64,000 nucleotides of DNA, taken from positions 1-64,000 of the forward strand of contig JACGCN010000008.1 of NCBI GenBank assembly GCA_014905825.1, in the 5' to 3' direction. The notes under the pieces were generated by a model. It was not told where the DNA came from and made no database searches. It saw only the letters and a program-made list of their open reading frames with translations. Positions 23,907 to 34,826 of this stretch are shown here, piece by piece. Made by a program: the position numbers and the translations under genes. The stretch's first letter is position 1, and every line of letters begins with the position of its first letter. This DNA comes from Lyophyllum atratum. Lineage: Eukaryota; Basidiomycota; Agaricomycetes; Agaricales; Lyophyllaceae.

Positions 23907-26088
23907 TCAGGTGGCATAATTCACATCTCGTGCCAATTTCTCGATTGTGATGTCCAACATGTTGATGAGGAATGCATGATCAAGGGGAAGGGGTTCCGAG
24001 CTCGGAATTGAAGGGTAGGCCCGATAGCCTGGTTCCGACATCAACCGCATTTGTCCGTGTGCAGTTATCCGTTGGCGTAACCTGTCCCTAAGATAATTAA
24101 ATAAAGTTCTCAGAGGGGTGGAAACCCTTTGCGCGAAGGGTAGCTCAATCCAGTCGAAGACGGAAGACCTGCTGTTGATGATGTCGTCGATGGAATGGTG
24201 TGCAAATACACCTTTGAAGGATTGCATGATCTCTTTACACTCGTCATCATCAGACGTCGTTGTTAGCAACTTCCGCAGAGCCGTGTAGGCAAGGACGATG
24301 ATGATAGACTCCATATCATGTTCCAGTGTCTACTTGACCTGGGATTTTGTCTTTATGCCATACAGCAACTCACGCGCCATGAAAAGCAGGGTACCCTAAT
24401 TGACCATCGTCATAAGCGTGTTTGAGATATCAAGTGCCAAACTGACGTACGGAAATCACAGCCCCCTGGTGGTCGTAAAATTTTGTTTTCGTCTCGGTCT
24501 TTGCTTCTATATTTGCCGGGGGCGGTACTTGTTCGCGTTGGCGAATTTCGGAAGGTAGACGAGCAAATTCAAAATCCGTGAGGAATCCTTCTGAACCTTC
24601 TTGTGCCGCGCTGAAGTCGTTGGAGAGAAGGATGTTTCCAGCACTGATGTCACGGTGCAGGATTCCCTGGTCCCAGAGAAATCGATGTGCTACACCAAAT
24701 CATCAAGACGACGCGAGGATTCATAGATTTGGCGCAACTCACCACAAGTAGCAGCACGAATAGCCTGGAGCAGTTCTATTTCTGACGAGTATTCCCACAG
24801 AGGACGGCCGACTGTGTTGAGAAGTACGCGATGCAGGACAGGGCTCGTACCGCGACTCCTGTTATGGCCTTCGCGAAGAAAGGAGACTGTGATGGGATCC
24901 TTTCCTACATAGACATCTCCACCTGTCAGGAATTCGGCCAGTCCGCCGGGTGGTGTTCCCTGAATTGCCTCGTATATCTGCGCCTCAGGAGTGCGATTGG
25001 GGACGCGCCAAGCAGTCTTCAAGACCTTTTCGGTGGTCGAGTCGGGGGCAGTGTTTTTGAAGTACTCGCGAACGCGCCACACAGCGGTGCCACGACCAAA
25101 TAGAGACAGTGAGCTCCACATGGGAGGGCCCACCGTACACCAGCGGCGGGCATCATCGCCGACGGCGGAAATCATGTATGAGGGGTACGTCCCCTTTTCA
25201 ATCGCATCCGATACCTGCGAGGGTAGCTTCGCAACGGTAGGATCCTGACCAAGCTCCACGTCAGAGAGGAGGGTGGTCATGCTAATGACGATGCGAATGA
25301 AATCTTTCGTGTCATCCCACATATTCTTGATGGGAGAGAATGTGATCCCTTCGCGGTCGCAAATAGCAATGCAAAAGTCGGACCCAAAGATGAGGAGACC
25401 AACGGAGAAGAGGAGGAATGGGCGAGACGACATGTGCAGGCGTGCATATTCGGCAGTTTGAGCAACGAGATCGTTCACCACCGCATCATGGCCTGGACGA
25501 GGTTTTGGCCCCTGGGTTTTAGTAGGTTTGGCTTGGCAAAATCCATCCCTGTCGCACCACCGTTGCGATCGTATGCCGGTAGGTTGGAAGAGGCTGAAGG
25601 CTGCCTTTTCCTTGGGAAAGCCAATGGTGTGGGAATCCTCGGACAAATTCTGGTTGTTCTGTTGCTGAAATTTACGAGGATCTTCGGGACGTTTAGTCGT
25701 CGCACCAGCCAACTTGTCTATGTATTGAAATATCTCATCCTGGAGGTTTGGATCTTCAGTCTGGATGTCATCCCTGCAAAAAATAGCTTACTAGAGGATC
25801 ATACATGTCGATATCGTGTCTCTGCCATTCCCTTGCTTCTTCCAGTGCCTCCAGCTCCATGATGGATTCCTTGTTGTCAGTCTTGAATGTAACGGAGCAG
25901 ATTTGGACAAGATCTTGATCAACATCGTCCACTCTCAGACGTTGCAGGACTCGCTCATCGTCGAACCGCAGCCTGCCGATGAGTTCTTCCTCGATAGCCA
26001 GCCGGTTGTTGACATGATACGAGGAGGAGGTCTCAAATCCACCTACACCAGTATTTGGGGGAGTAAGTAAGAAGGCTGAAGTTGGCAT
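23907..26088 (-). pseudogene. FunK1 fungal-type protein kinase, near-complete copy 2 with premature stop
   Basis: The most complete FunK1 copy. The ATG at 26088 starts MPTSAFLLTPPNTGVGG. The N-terminal exon ends near DIDM and would join DDIQTEDPNLQDE through an intron of only 31 nt, unusually short. The long middle exon (24690-25780) holds AICDREGITFSP, DDTKDFIRIVISMTTLLSD, ELGQDPT, ARRWCTVGPPMWSS, the FGRGTAVWRV segment and NTVGRPLWEYSSEIELL. An intron then leads to AHRFLWDQGILHRDISAGN, LTDFEFARLPSEIRQ (DFE in place of DFG), another intron, and GTLLFMARELLYG. A TAG at 24330-24332 replaces the Gln codon of copy 1, truncating the C-lobe before HDMESIIIVLAYTALRKLL. The rest reads open to 23907. 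It may be very recently inactivated, or express a shortened kinase. Confidence 0.8.
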
Positions 26089-26181
26089 CTCGGTATGTAT
26101 ATTACCTGCGTACATCGGTACTATATCCTATGTACTCCAGGCTGGATCGGGCCTTCCTTGGTGGGACCGTGCCTGATAATT

Positions 26182-26201
26182 TTACCTTACCTTACCTTAC
26201 C
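26182..26201 (+). repeat. TTACC short tandem repeat at FunK1 unit boundary (2)
   Basis: Four TTACC units followed by ggtcg, just upstream of FunK1 copy 2. Similarity to the other unit copies ends within about 15 bp to the right; no fungalysin fragment follows here. Confidence 0.65.
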
Positions 26202-26521
26202 GGTCGTAGAAAGTAACGCACAAGTAATTATGAACGAAAGGAAAATAAAAAACGTGGCAAGAGGGGCGCCTGTTGACATCGGGGATGCGACACCAAGCGG
26301 AGATTGTCCCGTCGACACCGTGAAACAATTATGAGCTTCGATTCTCACAGTCTGGGCACTCCAACTACAACCTTCTCAACCACCCACAGCACTTGTTGTC
26401 TGACACTCAGCCACCAGTTCCAAGCTTGGTGGTCGCCCACAGCTCAGGCTGGCTTGCTTGAGCCCAATCATCCCCCTCAAGCTGGCCTATCGCGCCGATT
26501 TTTACTTTTCTCGGAACAGCC

Positions 26522-27107
26522 ATGTCTGAATTGCAGCCCATCATCCCAGCGCAAGACGACGCTTCTGAAATCATCCCCCCTGCGGATGCACCTGAGCCGG
26601 CGCCGATTACAGAGCAGGAGGTTGGCGAGTATCGCGAGCAGGATCGGTTCCTCCCCGTGAGTCCAGGCTAGCGTTTATTCTCAGCATCTTCGTTCTATCG
26701 CTTGCTGAACTGGGTGTCTCATAGATAGCGAATGTGTCGCGCATCATGAAGGCCTCTGTACCACCGACCGCGAAGATAGCGAAAGACGCGAAGGAGTGCG
26801 TGCAGGAATGCGTCTCGGAGTTTATTTCTTTCATCACGTCGGAGGCGGCGGAAAAGTGCCAGCTGGAGAAGAGGAAGACGATCGGTGGCGAGGATATTCT
26901 GTATGCCATGACGACTCTTGGCTTTGAGAACTACGCGGAGACTCTTAAAATTCACCTGGCAAAGCTGCGGCAGGTGCGTTCGATGTGTCAACTGTATCGC
27001 AGCAAAATTTACCAACCAGCATTTATTTCTATCAGAGCGGCACTTCAGCAGCTGCGACGGCATCGAGGCCTGAACAACACATCGAGCCGAGAGTCGACGA
27101 CGAATAG
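26522..27107 (+). CDS. HAP3: CCAAT-binding factor subunit NF-YB / HAP3
   Basis: Histone-fold subunit of the CCAAT-binding NF-Y complex; pairs with NF-YC and NF-YA to activate many promoters. Three exons: [17 protein letters not shown]... to REQDRFLP (26522-26656), then [54 protein letters not shown] and [20 protein letters not shown] up to LAKLRQ, then a short tail [15 protein letters not shown]...VDDE. The histone fold is complete with the DNA-contact and NF-YA-binding residues typical of the family. About 150 aa, matching fungal HAP3 size. It sits between FunK1 copies but is intact. Confidence 0.93.
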
Positions 27108-28348
27108 CAAGTCTTGCAGTGGACATCGCCTTGAGAGAAGTGCGATAACGACAATGGCAGGGCACAGTGATCGTTTGATATGATTCGCTTCTTGACCCAG
27201 CCTTATCGCGCTCGTGTACTATGAATATCCTTGTGTGTTATATCTTGTGCTATCATCTATACAATGTATTAACTCATACTTTAACGCATGTAGAGCTGTC
27301 GCGACTGGATGAGAGAGCTGTGAGCAGTAGAAATGCATCTGGTTTGATGAGTGGGCACCAACAAAAATTCTCGCCTGTACCACAACTCATACCGCCCAGA
27401 ACACTTCATACCCTTCTCATGTCGCTGTTTAGGGTTCCATAAGTTTCATGTTACCTCAACGCGGTGCAGCGGCTCGGGGAACGGCTACGGCCAGCTATAG
27501 ACTTGGCTGTATTTGTCGCTTCACTGGATTGGCGGTATTCTGCTCTTCGCCATCATAGGTACGCAGCGGGCGAGATCTGACTACTGCTCAACTGTGGTGG
27601 TGACAGGACTCCAATGCGACTAATCCGAGTCCCCGCTACTACGTACATCTTGATGTCCATCGCTTCAGATGTTACGCTAGAGCAACACGACGCGGCCTCA
27701 CCCTCCGTTACGGGACTGATACAAGGGTGGACGACGTGAGCCAGCTGTTTAAGCCCACTCAAGCCTTTTTCTCACATCTCGTTCAATCCGTGATCAACTC
27801 CGGCTACTACGTACTGTCTACCTACCGTCCACTACACCTATTAGCAACCTACTACGACGGTGGACCACCCGTCGTCTCTCATTCATATTTCGACTCCCAG
27901 AAGGTTCCTCTTGATTTGGAGTCATTCACTACTATCACGATCTTCGTCAGCTGGGACGGGGTATCGTGTCGGCCCCAGGTCAGGCAGGTTCAACAGGTAT
28001 CCAGAGATCCTTTTGCATGCGATTGGAACGAGACTAAAGCATACCTGGATGAGGACGACGCTGAAGACCACTCTGAAGACCACTCCATCGACAATATTTG
28101 CTGCCGGCAGTTCTGATCTCAGTACTCCTGCCACCAGCGATATAGCGATTGGCGTTGATGGCGTCGGCGCTGCTACCATTTCAGGGATCACCACAAATAT
28201 CAGAACGCCATCGCGACCTCTTCTCGAATCATTCGACAAGCGATACCACAAGCGATATCCAGAACGCTGACATCGTTCGACAGTCACACATATTTGAGGC
28301 GTCGAAAAACATAGTGGTTGTCAGCTACATACATATGAGTTTTTACCA
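27108..28348. other. 1.2-kb intergenic stretch, no firm gene
   Basis: Open frames on both strands are short. A 13-bp direct duplication (gaagaccactctg-type) occurs at about 28067-28094. No motif recognised. Confidence 0.4.
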
Positions 28349-28590
28349 TCACCTTGCGACGACTTCGAATGGCACGTACATTTTACGCGCATCATCTTTG
28401 CAATACTTGATCTTCACTCGTGCCATACCGTAGCCTGTCGACGATTCCCTCTTGCCCCCACAAATGAGACAACCGTTGACAGAAGTTGTCGTTGCCTTAC
28501 ATTGGATGCTATTGGCCTTGACTAGACACGCCCCGTATTCTTTCATGACCAGCAGCATACTGCGCTCTTTCGCATCCGAGACATGTGCTG
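28349..28590 (-). pseudogene. Possible PB1-like domain remnant
   Basis: Minus-strand frame with a run reading LVKANSIQCKATTTSVNGC followed by MARVKIKYCKDDARKMYVPF. The VKIKY..DDARKMYVPFE part resembles the start of a PB1 domain (basic cluster and first strands), and a GT donor follows (near 28352). No matching downstream exon and no clear start codon were found, and an in-frame stop lies upstream. It may be a gene remnant or chance. Confidence 0.25.
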
Positions 28591-28875
28591 AATGGTTTCA
28601 ACCAATGTGCACGGGAAGCGTTTTGGACTGGGCTGAAGACACAAATTCCGACTCGAATCTGAGCAGAGTAAGCGTGGTCGACGCCCTTGTATGTATTTGC
28701 TTGTGCGCGACAAGAGGTGAAGAACCCTCATTAGGTATGTAGGTATACCGCAATTACGTCGAGTTGCCTTCATGAGATCATTTCGAGGTTGATTTGCTCA
28801 ACAGCCTCTTGTATCCACGAACTGAAAGACTTCTTATTACACATACGTATTCTGTAGCGAGACGAACAATACATG

Positions 28876-30109
28876 TCAGGTGGTATAATTTACATCTCGT
28901 GCCAATTTCCCGATGGTGAAGTCCAACTTCCGGATGAGGTACGCATGATCAAGGGGAAGGGGTTCCGAGGTCGGCTCGGAAGGGTCGGCCTCATAGCCTG
29001 GTTCTGACCTCAACCGCATTCGAAAACGGGCGGACTCCCATCGGCATACGGCGTGTTCGAGATCGAGAATCAAAGTTAACAGAGGGGTGGAAAGCCTGCG
29101 GGCGAAGGGTTCCCGAATCCAGCTGAAGGCGGCAGACCTGAAAGTGGCGAGGCTATCGGCGGATTTGTGTGCAAACGCAGAATTGAACTCATGTGTTATC
29201 GCCTCGCGCTCTTCATCATCGGACGTCGTTATTATCAACTTCCTCAGAGCCGTGTAGGCGAGCACGATGATAATGGACTCCAGATCATGTTCCGGCGTAT
29301 GCTCGACCTCGAACTTATACTCTATGCTGTACAGCAACTCTTTCGCCATAAAACGCAGGTTACCCTGATCGACCATCGTCATAAGCGTGCCCAAATTATT
29401 GTGCCCAGATGACGTACAGAAATCGCGGACCCCTTGCGGTTGGAAAATTTTGTCTTCCTCTTGGTCATTGCTTCTGTTTCTTTCAGAGCCGGCACTTGTT
29501 CGCTTTGGCGAATTTCGGAAGGCAGACGAGCAAATTCAAAATCCGTGAGGAATCCTCCTGCACCGTTTTGTGCCGTATTGGAGTCCTTGGCGAGAAGAAT
29601 GTTTCCAGCACTGATGTTGCGGTGCAGAATTCCCTGGTCCCAGAGAAACCGATGTGCTGCACCAAATCATCAAGACGATGGGAGGATTCATCGATTCACG
29701 CAACTCACCTAAAGTAGCACCACGAATAGCCTTAAGTAGTTCTATTTCTGATGCGTACTCCCACAGGGGACGGCCAACCGTGGTGAGAACTAAGCGATGC
29801 AAGATAGGGCTCTTATTCGCGGTGCTTTTTTGGCCTTCGCAAAAAAAATGAGACTGTAGTGAGATGTTTATCTACATAGACATCTCCACCTGTGAAGAAT
29901 TCGGCAAGTCTGCTTGGTGGTGTCCCCTGGATTGCCTCGTGTATCTGCGCCTTAGGAATGCGATTGGGAAGGCGCCAAGCGGTCTTCAAAACCATTTCGG
30001 TGGTGAGTTCTTCCTCGATAGCCAGCCGACTGTTGACATCATATGAGGACGTCTCAAGTGCACCTATACCAGCTTTTCTGGGAGTTAGGAAGGAGCCTGA
30101 AGTTGATAT
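28876..30109 (-). pseudogene. FunK1 fungal-type protein kinase, decayed copy 3
   Basis: Same internal deletion as copy 1: the first exon to LAIEEEL is joined to the middle of the kinase (TTEMVLKTAWRLPN), here in frame. The start codon position reads ATA (30107-30109). The catalytic loop reads HRNISAGNI, with Asn in place of the catalytic Asp found in copies 1 and 2. An intron with gtgagttg donor and ggtgcag acceptor joins GATL to AHRFLWDQG. The C-lobe is open: GNLRFMAKELLYSIEYKFEV, HDLESIIIVLAYTALRKLI, SEPLPLDHAYLIRKLDFTIG, ending at 28876. It cannot encode a normal active kinase. Confidence 0.8.
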
Positions 30110-30186
30110 TCCGGTATATTACCTGCGTACATCGTGATACTCCCTGGATCCAGTGTTTCTCAGTGGGACCTTGCCGAGAAACTTGA

Positions 30187-30200
30187 CCTTACCTTACAGG
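30187..30200 (+). repeat. TTACC short tandem repeat at FunK1 unit boundary (3)
   Basis: Two TTACC-type units followed by aggttg, in the same position relative to FunK1 copy 3 and the fungalysin fragment as the tract at 21701. Confidence 0.55.
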
Positions 30201-30363
30201 TTGTCGATGTGGAATAAGGATGTTGGTGGGCGCCACACAAGGTATTTAGGAGATTATTCCGGTGACCGATTTCGTCGCGCCCGGCCGGCGTGAGCCGTGA
30301 GGAATTTGGTAGGAGTTCGAAACTCTGTCCCTCCCCCCTTCCCCAATACCGAACCTCTCGTAC

Positions 30364-30686
30364 GCATGTCTTCCCAATCTAAAAGCAACGTTTCCGGAAA
30401 ATCAAGAGACCTTGATCGACCCCAAGGTCTCTCTGACGTCTCCCTTCGGATGGCAAAGTGACGGTACCGAAGGTACCACTGTCCATGATATGATGTAAAT
30501 CTTCTTCAAGCTTTTTTGACCCAAGCGTCCTAACATGATTCCAGTGATTACGATGTCGGTGCGCTTTTGGGCGAATACGTCCCCATCGAGAGCACCGCGG
30601 ATTTCGACTTCAATGTCAAGTACGACGATACCAAGAATCCCACCGACGCTTCCGACATCCAAGCCGCCACGAGCAACGCCTTCTTG
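30364..30686 (+). pseudogene. Internal fungalysin fragment 2
   Basis: Homologous to fragment 1 and to fungalysin 2: the exon around TSPFGWQSDGTEG, an intron (about 30495-30542), then [40 protein letters not shown] and ATSNAF. Homology to the parent ends at the same codon as in fragment 1, and the sequence just beyond (gaaacagacg-tcac...) is also shared between the two fragments. They therefore descend from one truncated piece. No catalytic motif remains. Confidence 0.82.
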
Positions 30687-31079
30687 AAACAGACGTCACA
30701 TGAGGGCTTGTTCTGTTCCACGAGAGGCCACTGCATCAATAGATGTAACGTACCAAGAGATATTACTCTAGTTGTTCGCTGGAAAAATCTGTGCTCGATA
30801 AGAGCTTCTGCCTTAATCCTGACCTCAGGCTCATGGCTGAACTTGTGTTGGTCTGTCTTGCTGACCCGCAAATGATACCATGAAAATACTCGGACCGGCA
30901 TCGAATCTCCCCAAGTACCTTACTATAGCGCGCTTCTGGAACCAAGCGATGGGGAAAGGTGACCCCCATTTTAGACGCTGAGAAGCTTGCAGAAGCTGGC
31001 GGCAATCGATAAGCCCCGCGGTTCTTACTATCTTCCATCGCTCTGTTAGACAGCCTCTCACCTCCTCATAACCGTCAAC

Positions 31080-31490
31080 ATGCTCAAAACCCCAGACAAC
31101 CCAGCTAGCCACATCCCCTCTGAGAAAGCTACAGACAAAGCCCCAGTACTGACTCTTGTACTGGTCGATCACATGGGTAAAGACTACAACTACGCCGTTG
31201 TTGCCTTTCCCGACACCTACAAGGTAAGTTCTTACTGTGCATTCTTATTCCTCTATCTTTACAATTACCTACCACGACCACAGGACGCTGAGGCAGCGGC
31301 TCTCAAGACACTGGGGAAATTTATGCAATGCAACCGCGGAGATATCATATTGCGCCGTTCTTTCAAGAACAGAAAAGGCGAATGGGTGTGGGCAGAGATC
31401 CCTCCTGAGGATTGGAAAGCAGTAGTCGCCCATGACTGTACAGAAGTCGGTGTGTTTAGGGGACCTCCAGGGCTAGCTTATGGCTGGTAG
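31080..31490 (+). CDS. Hypothetical small protein, two exons
   Basis: The ATG at 31080 starts MLKTPDNPASHIPSEK; exon 1 continues LTLVLVDHMGKDYNYAVVAF and ends PDTYK at 31223. A 60-nt intron (31224-31283, gtaagt...cacag) is a multiple of three, so the frame stays open through it. Exon 2 reads DAEAAALKTLGKFM, DIILRRSFKNRKGEWVWAEI and ends GPPGLAYGW at 31490. Predicted product 116 aa, soluble. I do not recognise a family. Canonical splice sites and coherent composition support a real gene. Confidence 0.5.
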   Translation: MLKTPDNPASHIPSEKATDKAPVLTLVLVDHMGKDYNYAVVAFPDTYKVSSYCAFLFLYLYNYLPRPQDAEAAALKTLGKFMQCNRGDIILRRSFKNRKGEWVWAEIPPEDWKAVVAHDCTEVGVFRGPPGLAYGW

Positions 31491-32059
31491 TATGATATAT
31501 CACATCAATCTGCTTGTAACGTTTTTTGGTGATGTATCAGATCCTCCAGCGTGCAATGCTATCCATCGACTCAGTGATATACTAATCACGCCCTGTGGAT
31601 TCGTGATGGGTGACGGTGCCGTGACATGTCGCGTTTCTTCTGCCAGCCTGGAGCCACGGACTCTTTTAGTCTCGTCGAGCCTTGCCAGCCACGAGCAGCC
31701 TCGCAATGCAGTCAGCCTCAACCTCCTATAAAGGCCTACGGGGACCCGGTATTTGTTCTTCATCGGAACCACGATCATCCCAACAGACGAATTGCGGTTT
31801 ACAAAGTTTTTCACTCGCGGATACACGCGTAGATGCCTCAGGCTTTCATGCCGAAGCTACGAGCAGCTGTTCAACGTCAACGTTCAACGTTTAGGATTTG
31901 AACAGATCTCCTACTGAAGCTCGGCCGCGGAGGGGCGGGTTTTTTACGATGCGCTCACCGGTCTCCTCGTCATCACCACCGTGACCGTCACCACCTCCTC
32001 TCCCTCCTCCGCTGATCATACAGGCCTCTAAACCCCTCCTTCGCCCCCACCCGTCCATT

Positions 32060-32597
32060 TGCTCCATGCGCTCCCTCGATGACGTCGCTGGTCGACTCTA
32101 CATAGAAATGGCCTATTCCATTGTCGCATGTGCTATGGCTGGCACTGTCCTCGGCACCTCTGCACTATTGCCGTCCTCGGCTCTGGTACCCCCTATTCTC
32201 TCTCACTATTTTGTAAATGGTTGACACCCCTTCTTCTACAGGTATGGCATGTCTTCGCGGTAAACACGGGTCGACCTTCACCCCAGTCTCTCCTCCATGC
32301 CAGTCCCTGCCTGATCTGCCCACTCTCCCACTGACCAACGACGAAACCGAGGCTGACAAGGACGAAGCAGGCAATGGTAACGGCCTGCCTGACGACGAGC
32401 CGAACCCGACCCCTATCCCCATCCGCGGGCTTTGATGTCGAGGACCTCCCACCACCGTCTCCCCCGCCCGAAGCGCACGACCTCGTCGCAGCCCTGATCT
32501 GAGCCGCGTTTCTTATGGTGCTCTTCTCGATGTATCTCGCCCTGTACCTTTGCGCTCATCCCCACACGGCGGAGCTCCGCGTACACCCCACCTATTA
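32060..32597 (+). pseudogene. Possible broken small membrane-protein gene
   Basis: Plus-strand coding-like segments: a hydrophobic run around MAYSIVACAMAGTVLGTSAL (about 32108-32170), a Pro/Asp-rich stretch TLPLTNDETEADKDEAGNGN that shifts frame near 32430 into GFDVEDLPPPSPPPEAHDLV, then a TGA where a continuing frame would give a transmembrane segment AAFLMVLFSMYLALYLCAHP. The pieces suggest a degenerate gene with one frameshift and one premature stop, but no family was recognised and chance cannot be excluded. Confidence 0.25.
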
Positions 32598-32682
32598 GTC
32601 ATTCGTTGATCATCCCGAAGTGGGTGTTCAGTCGATTATCACTTTCCCAACGAATATTCTACAGGCTCCGAGACATGCAACC

Positions 32683-34654
32683 TCATGTGCGCTTCACCAC
32701 GTACTTCTCCCAACCCACCTCCTCCAGCGTCTTCGCCTTACCCATCACCTCCTCCTCCAAGCCACTCAAATACTCATCCATGGTAGCGATCAGCCGCGGC
32801 GAGCTCGCAGCCAGAATCCGCACCGCCAGCAGTCCTGCATTGGTGCTGTTGTTGATGGCGACGGTCGCGACGGGGATACCACGCTGAGCGGGATACCATA
32901 AGCCCACACTCCACAACCCAAAACGAGGTGGGAGACTTACCGGCATTTGCACGATGCTATGAAGAGAGTCCACCCCGTCAAGTGTACTTCCTTTCACCGG
33001 CACCCCAATGACAGGCAGCGCCGTCATCGACGCGACCATTCCAGGGAGGTGGGCTGCGCCCCCCGCCCCCGCGATGATGGTCCTTAGCCCACGCGTGGCC
33101 GCCGCCCGTGCGTATTCGACGAGCCGGTCTGGTGTGCGATGCGCAGAGACGATGGTCAGTTCGTACGGGATGCGGAATTGGTCGAGGATGCGCGCGGCGG
33201 GGAGCATGACTGGCAGATCCGAGTCGGAGCCCATGATTATTCCGACGAGGGGGTGGGAATCTGAGAATCCCGACCCGGGCGCGGGGGGAGCAGGCGCGTA
33301 CAGGTTGATCTCATCCGCGGTGCTCGAGGGCAATGATTCGAGGAGGGGCCGCAGGCGCGATCGGAGCTGGGCATCTGAATCGGCTACGATCGTGATGTGT
33401 CCCATTTTGCGGCCTTTGCGGCATTCGGACTTCCCGTACAGATGAACGGAGGCGCCGGGGATTGTGAGAGCCACTTTGGTGGTGGTGGTTATTTCGTCCA
33501 TGGAGGAGGAGTGCCCGATGAGGTTTAACATAACGGTGGATGGGACTTTGAGGGCGGTGGATCCGAGGGGTAGGTTTAGGATTGCGCGGAGATGGTTCTC
33601 GTATTGAGATGTCTCGCATGCTTCGATAGTGTAGTGCCCGGAGTTGTGTGGACGGGGAGCAATTTCATTGATATAAATGCCACCTAAGTTGAGATTAGCG
33701 CGGTTATGGATACAGAACTGCGATTGACCCACCGTCCTCCATGAGGAACATCTCCACGCCAAAAATGCCGGCGCCCGTGAATGTCTTCACCGCAGCTTCA
33801 GCGACGTCGCGCGCACGCCGAGAAAGGGTGGGATCGCGGCTGCGTAGGGGTGCGAAGACGAGATGGCAGATGTTGTCTTTGTGTATCGTTTCGACCGCGG
33901 GGTACGACTGCACTTCTCCATCGACCGTACGAACGACCATGACAGCGATCTCCTTGGCAAATGGGACCCACTTTTCGGCGTAGAGCGGACGGTTTCCCAA
34001 CGCTGATATGGCTGCGGGAATTTGGCTCACGTCCCGAACGACGTAGTTCCCCCGACCATCGTACGCCAGCGTGCGACTCTTCAGCATCAGAGGCAAGCCC
34101 AACGGTCCTGCGACATCCCTGACAGATTCTTCGGTCGTGTCTACTGGCAAATACTCGGAAATGGGACAGCTGTGTGATGATAAGTGTTCCTTCTGCCTGA
34201 ACTTATCTTGGATGATATGGATCGTGCCGGGGCTTGGATGGATAGCCAGAGGGGTCTTACGGGGAGTGCGTTGGATGTCCTCGAGGGTTTTCACGTCGAC
34301 GTGTTCGATCTCGACAGTGAGGACATCGACTTTGTCTGCGAGTTCCCGTATCCTTTCGGGGTCAGCGAAGGAACCGTCGATGTGAGCGAGTTTCGAAGAT
34401 ATGGGCGCGATGACTTGTTTCGCAGGCGCGTTTTCCCCGACGTCGAGGATCACAACCCTGACACCGAGAAGCGACGCTGAAGCGGCTAGCATGCGGCCCA
34501 ATTGGCCACCCCCTAGTAATGCAAAAGGGTAGGAATTCAACGGCTGAGCCTCAGCTTAGGATCGAAGCCTGGAAGAGTAGTGAGATTTTCGGAGAACATC
34601 ACATAGTTGCGCAGACGTACACCCACCAAGGATCCCAATAATTCGGTCAGTCAT
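32683..34654 (-). CDS. ADE2: Phosphoribosylaminoimidazole carboxylase (AIR carboxylase, ADE2)
   Basis: De novo purine synthesis, AIR to CAIR; the fungal enzyme fuses a PurK-like ATP-grasp domain to a PurE-like domain. The ATG at 34654 gives [10 protein letters not shown] and, after an intron, [22 protein letters not shown]-grasp blocks include [43 protein letters not shown] and, past an intron near 33684-33732, [20 protein letters not shown]. The PurE domain has [31 protein letters not shown] and [13 protein letters not shown], then QMP joined across a short intron (about 32884-32940) to [20 protein letters not shown]. It ends at 32683. Length fits the family (about 570-600 aa). Divergent from RSA3 with only 172 bp between start codons. 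Confidence 0.94.
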
Positions 34655-34826
34655 AGTGTACAAGGAGTGAACGTGATGGCGGGGATACGAGGAGGGGTAG
34701 CGACAACTGCAATCTGATAAAATTTTAGGTCTTGGACTGACCCTAACCCTATATTGGGTTTTAATTTGGTGTTGCCAAGTTGAGCCTTCCAAAACCACCT
34801 CTCGCACTTTTTTTCACTCGCCTGGA

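Noticed and set aside
32884..32940. Extra residues in ADE2 between QMP and GIPVATV
   Set aside because: The segment has canonical gtaagt...cag ends and, once removed, restores [11 protein letters not shown], so it is an in-frame intron.
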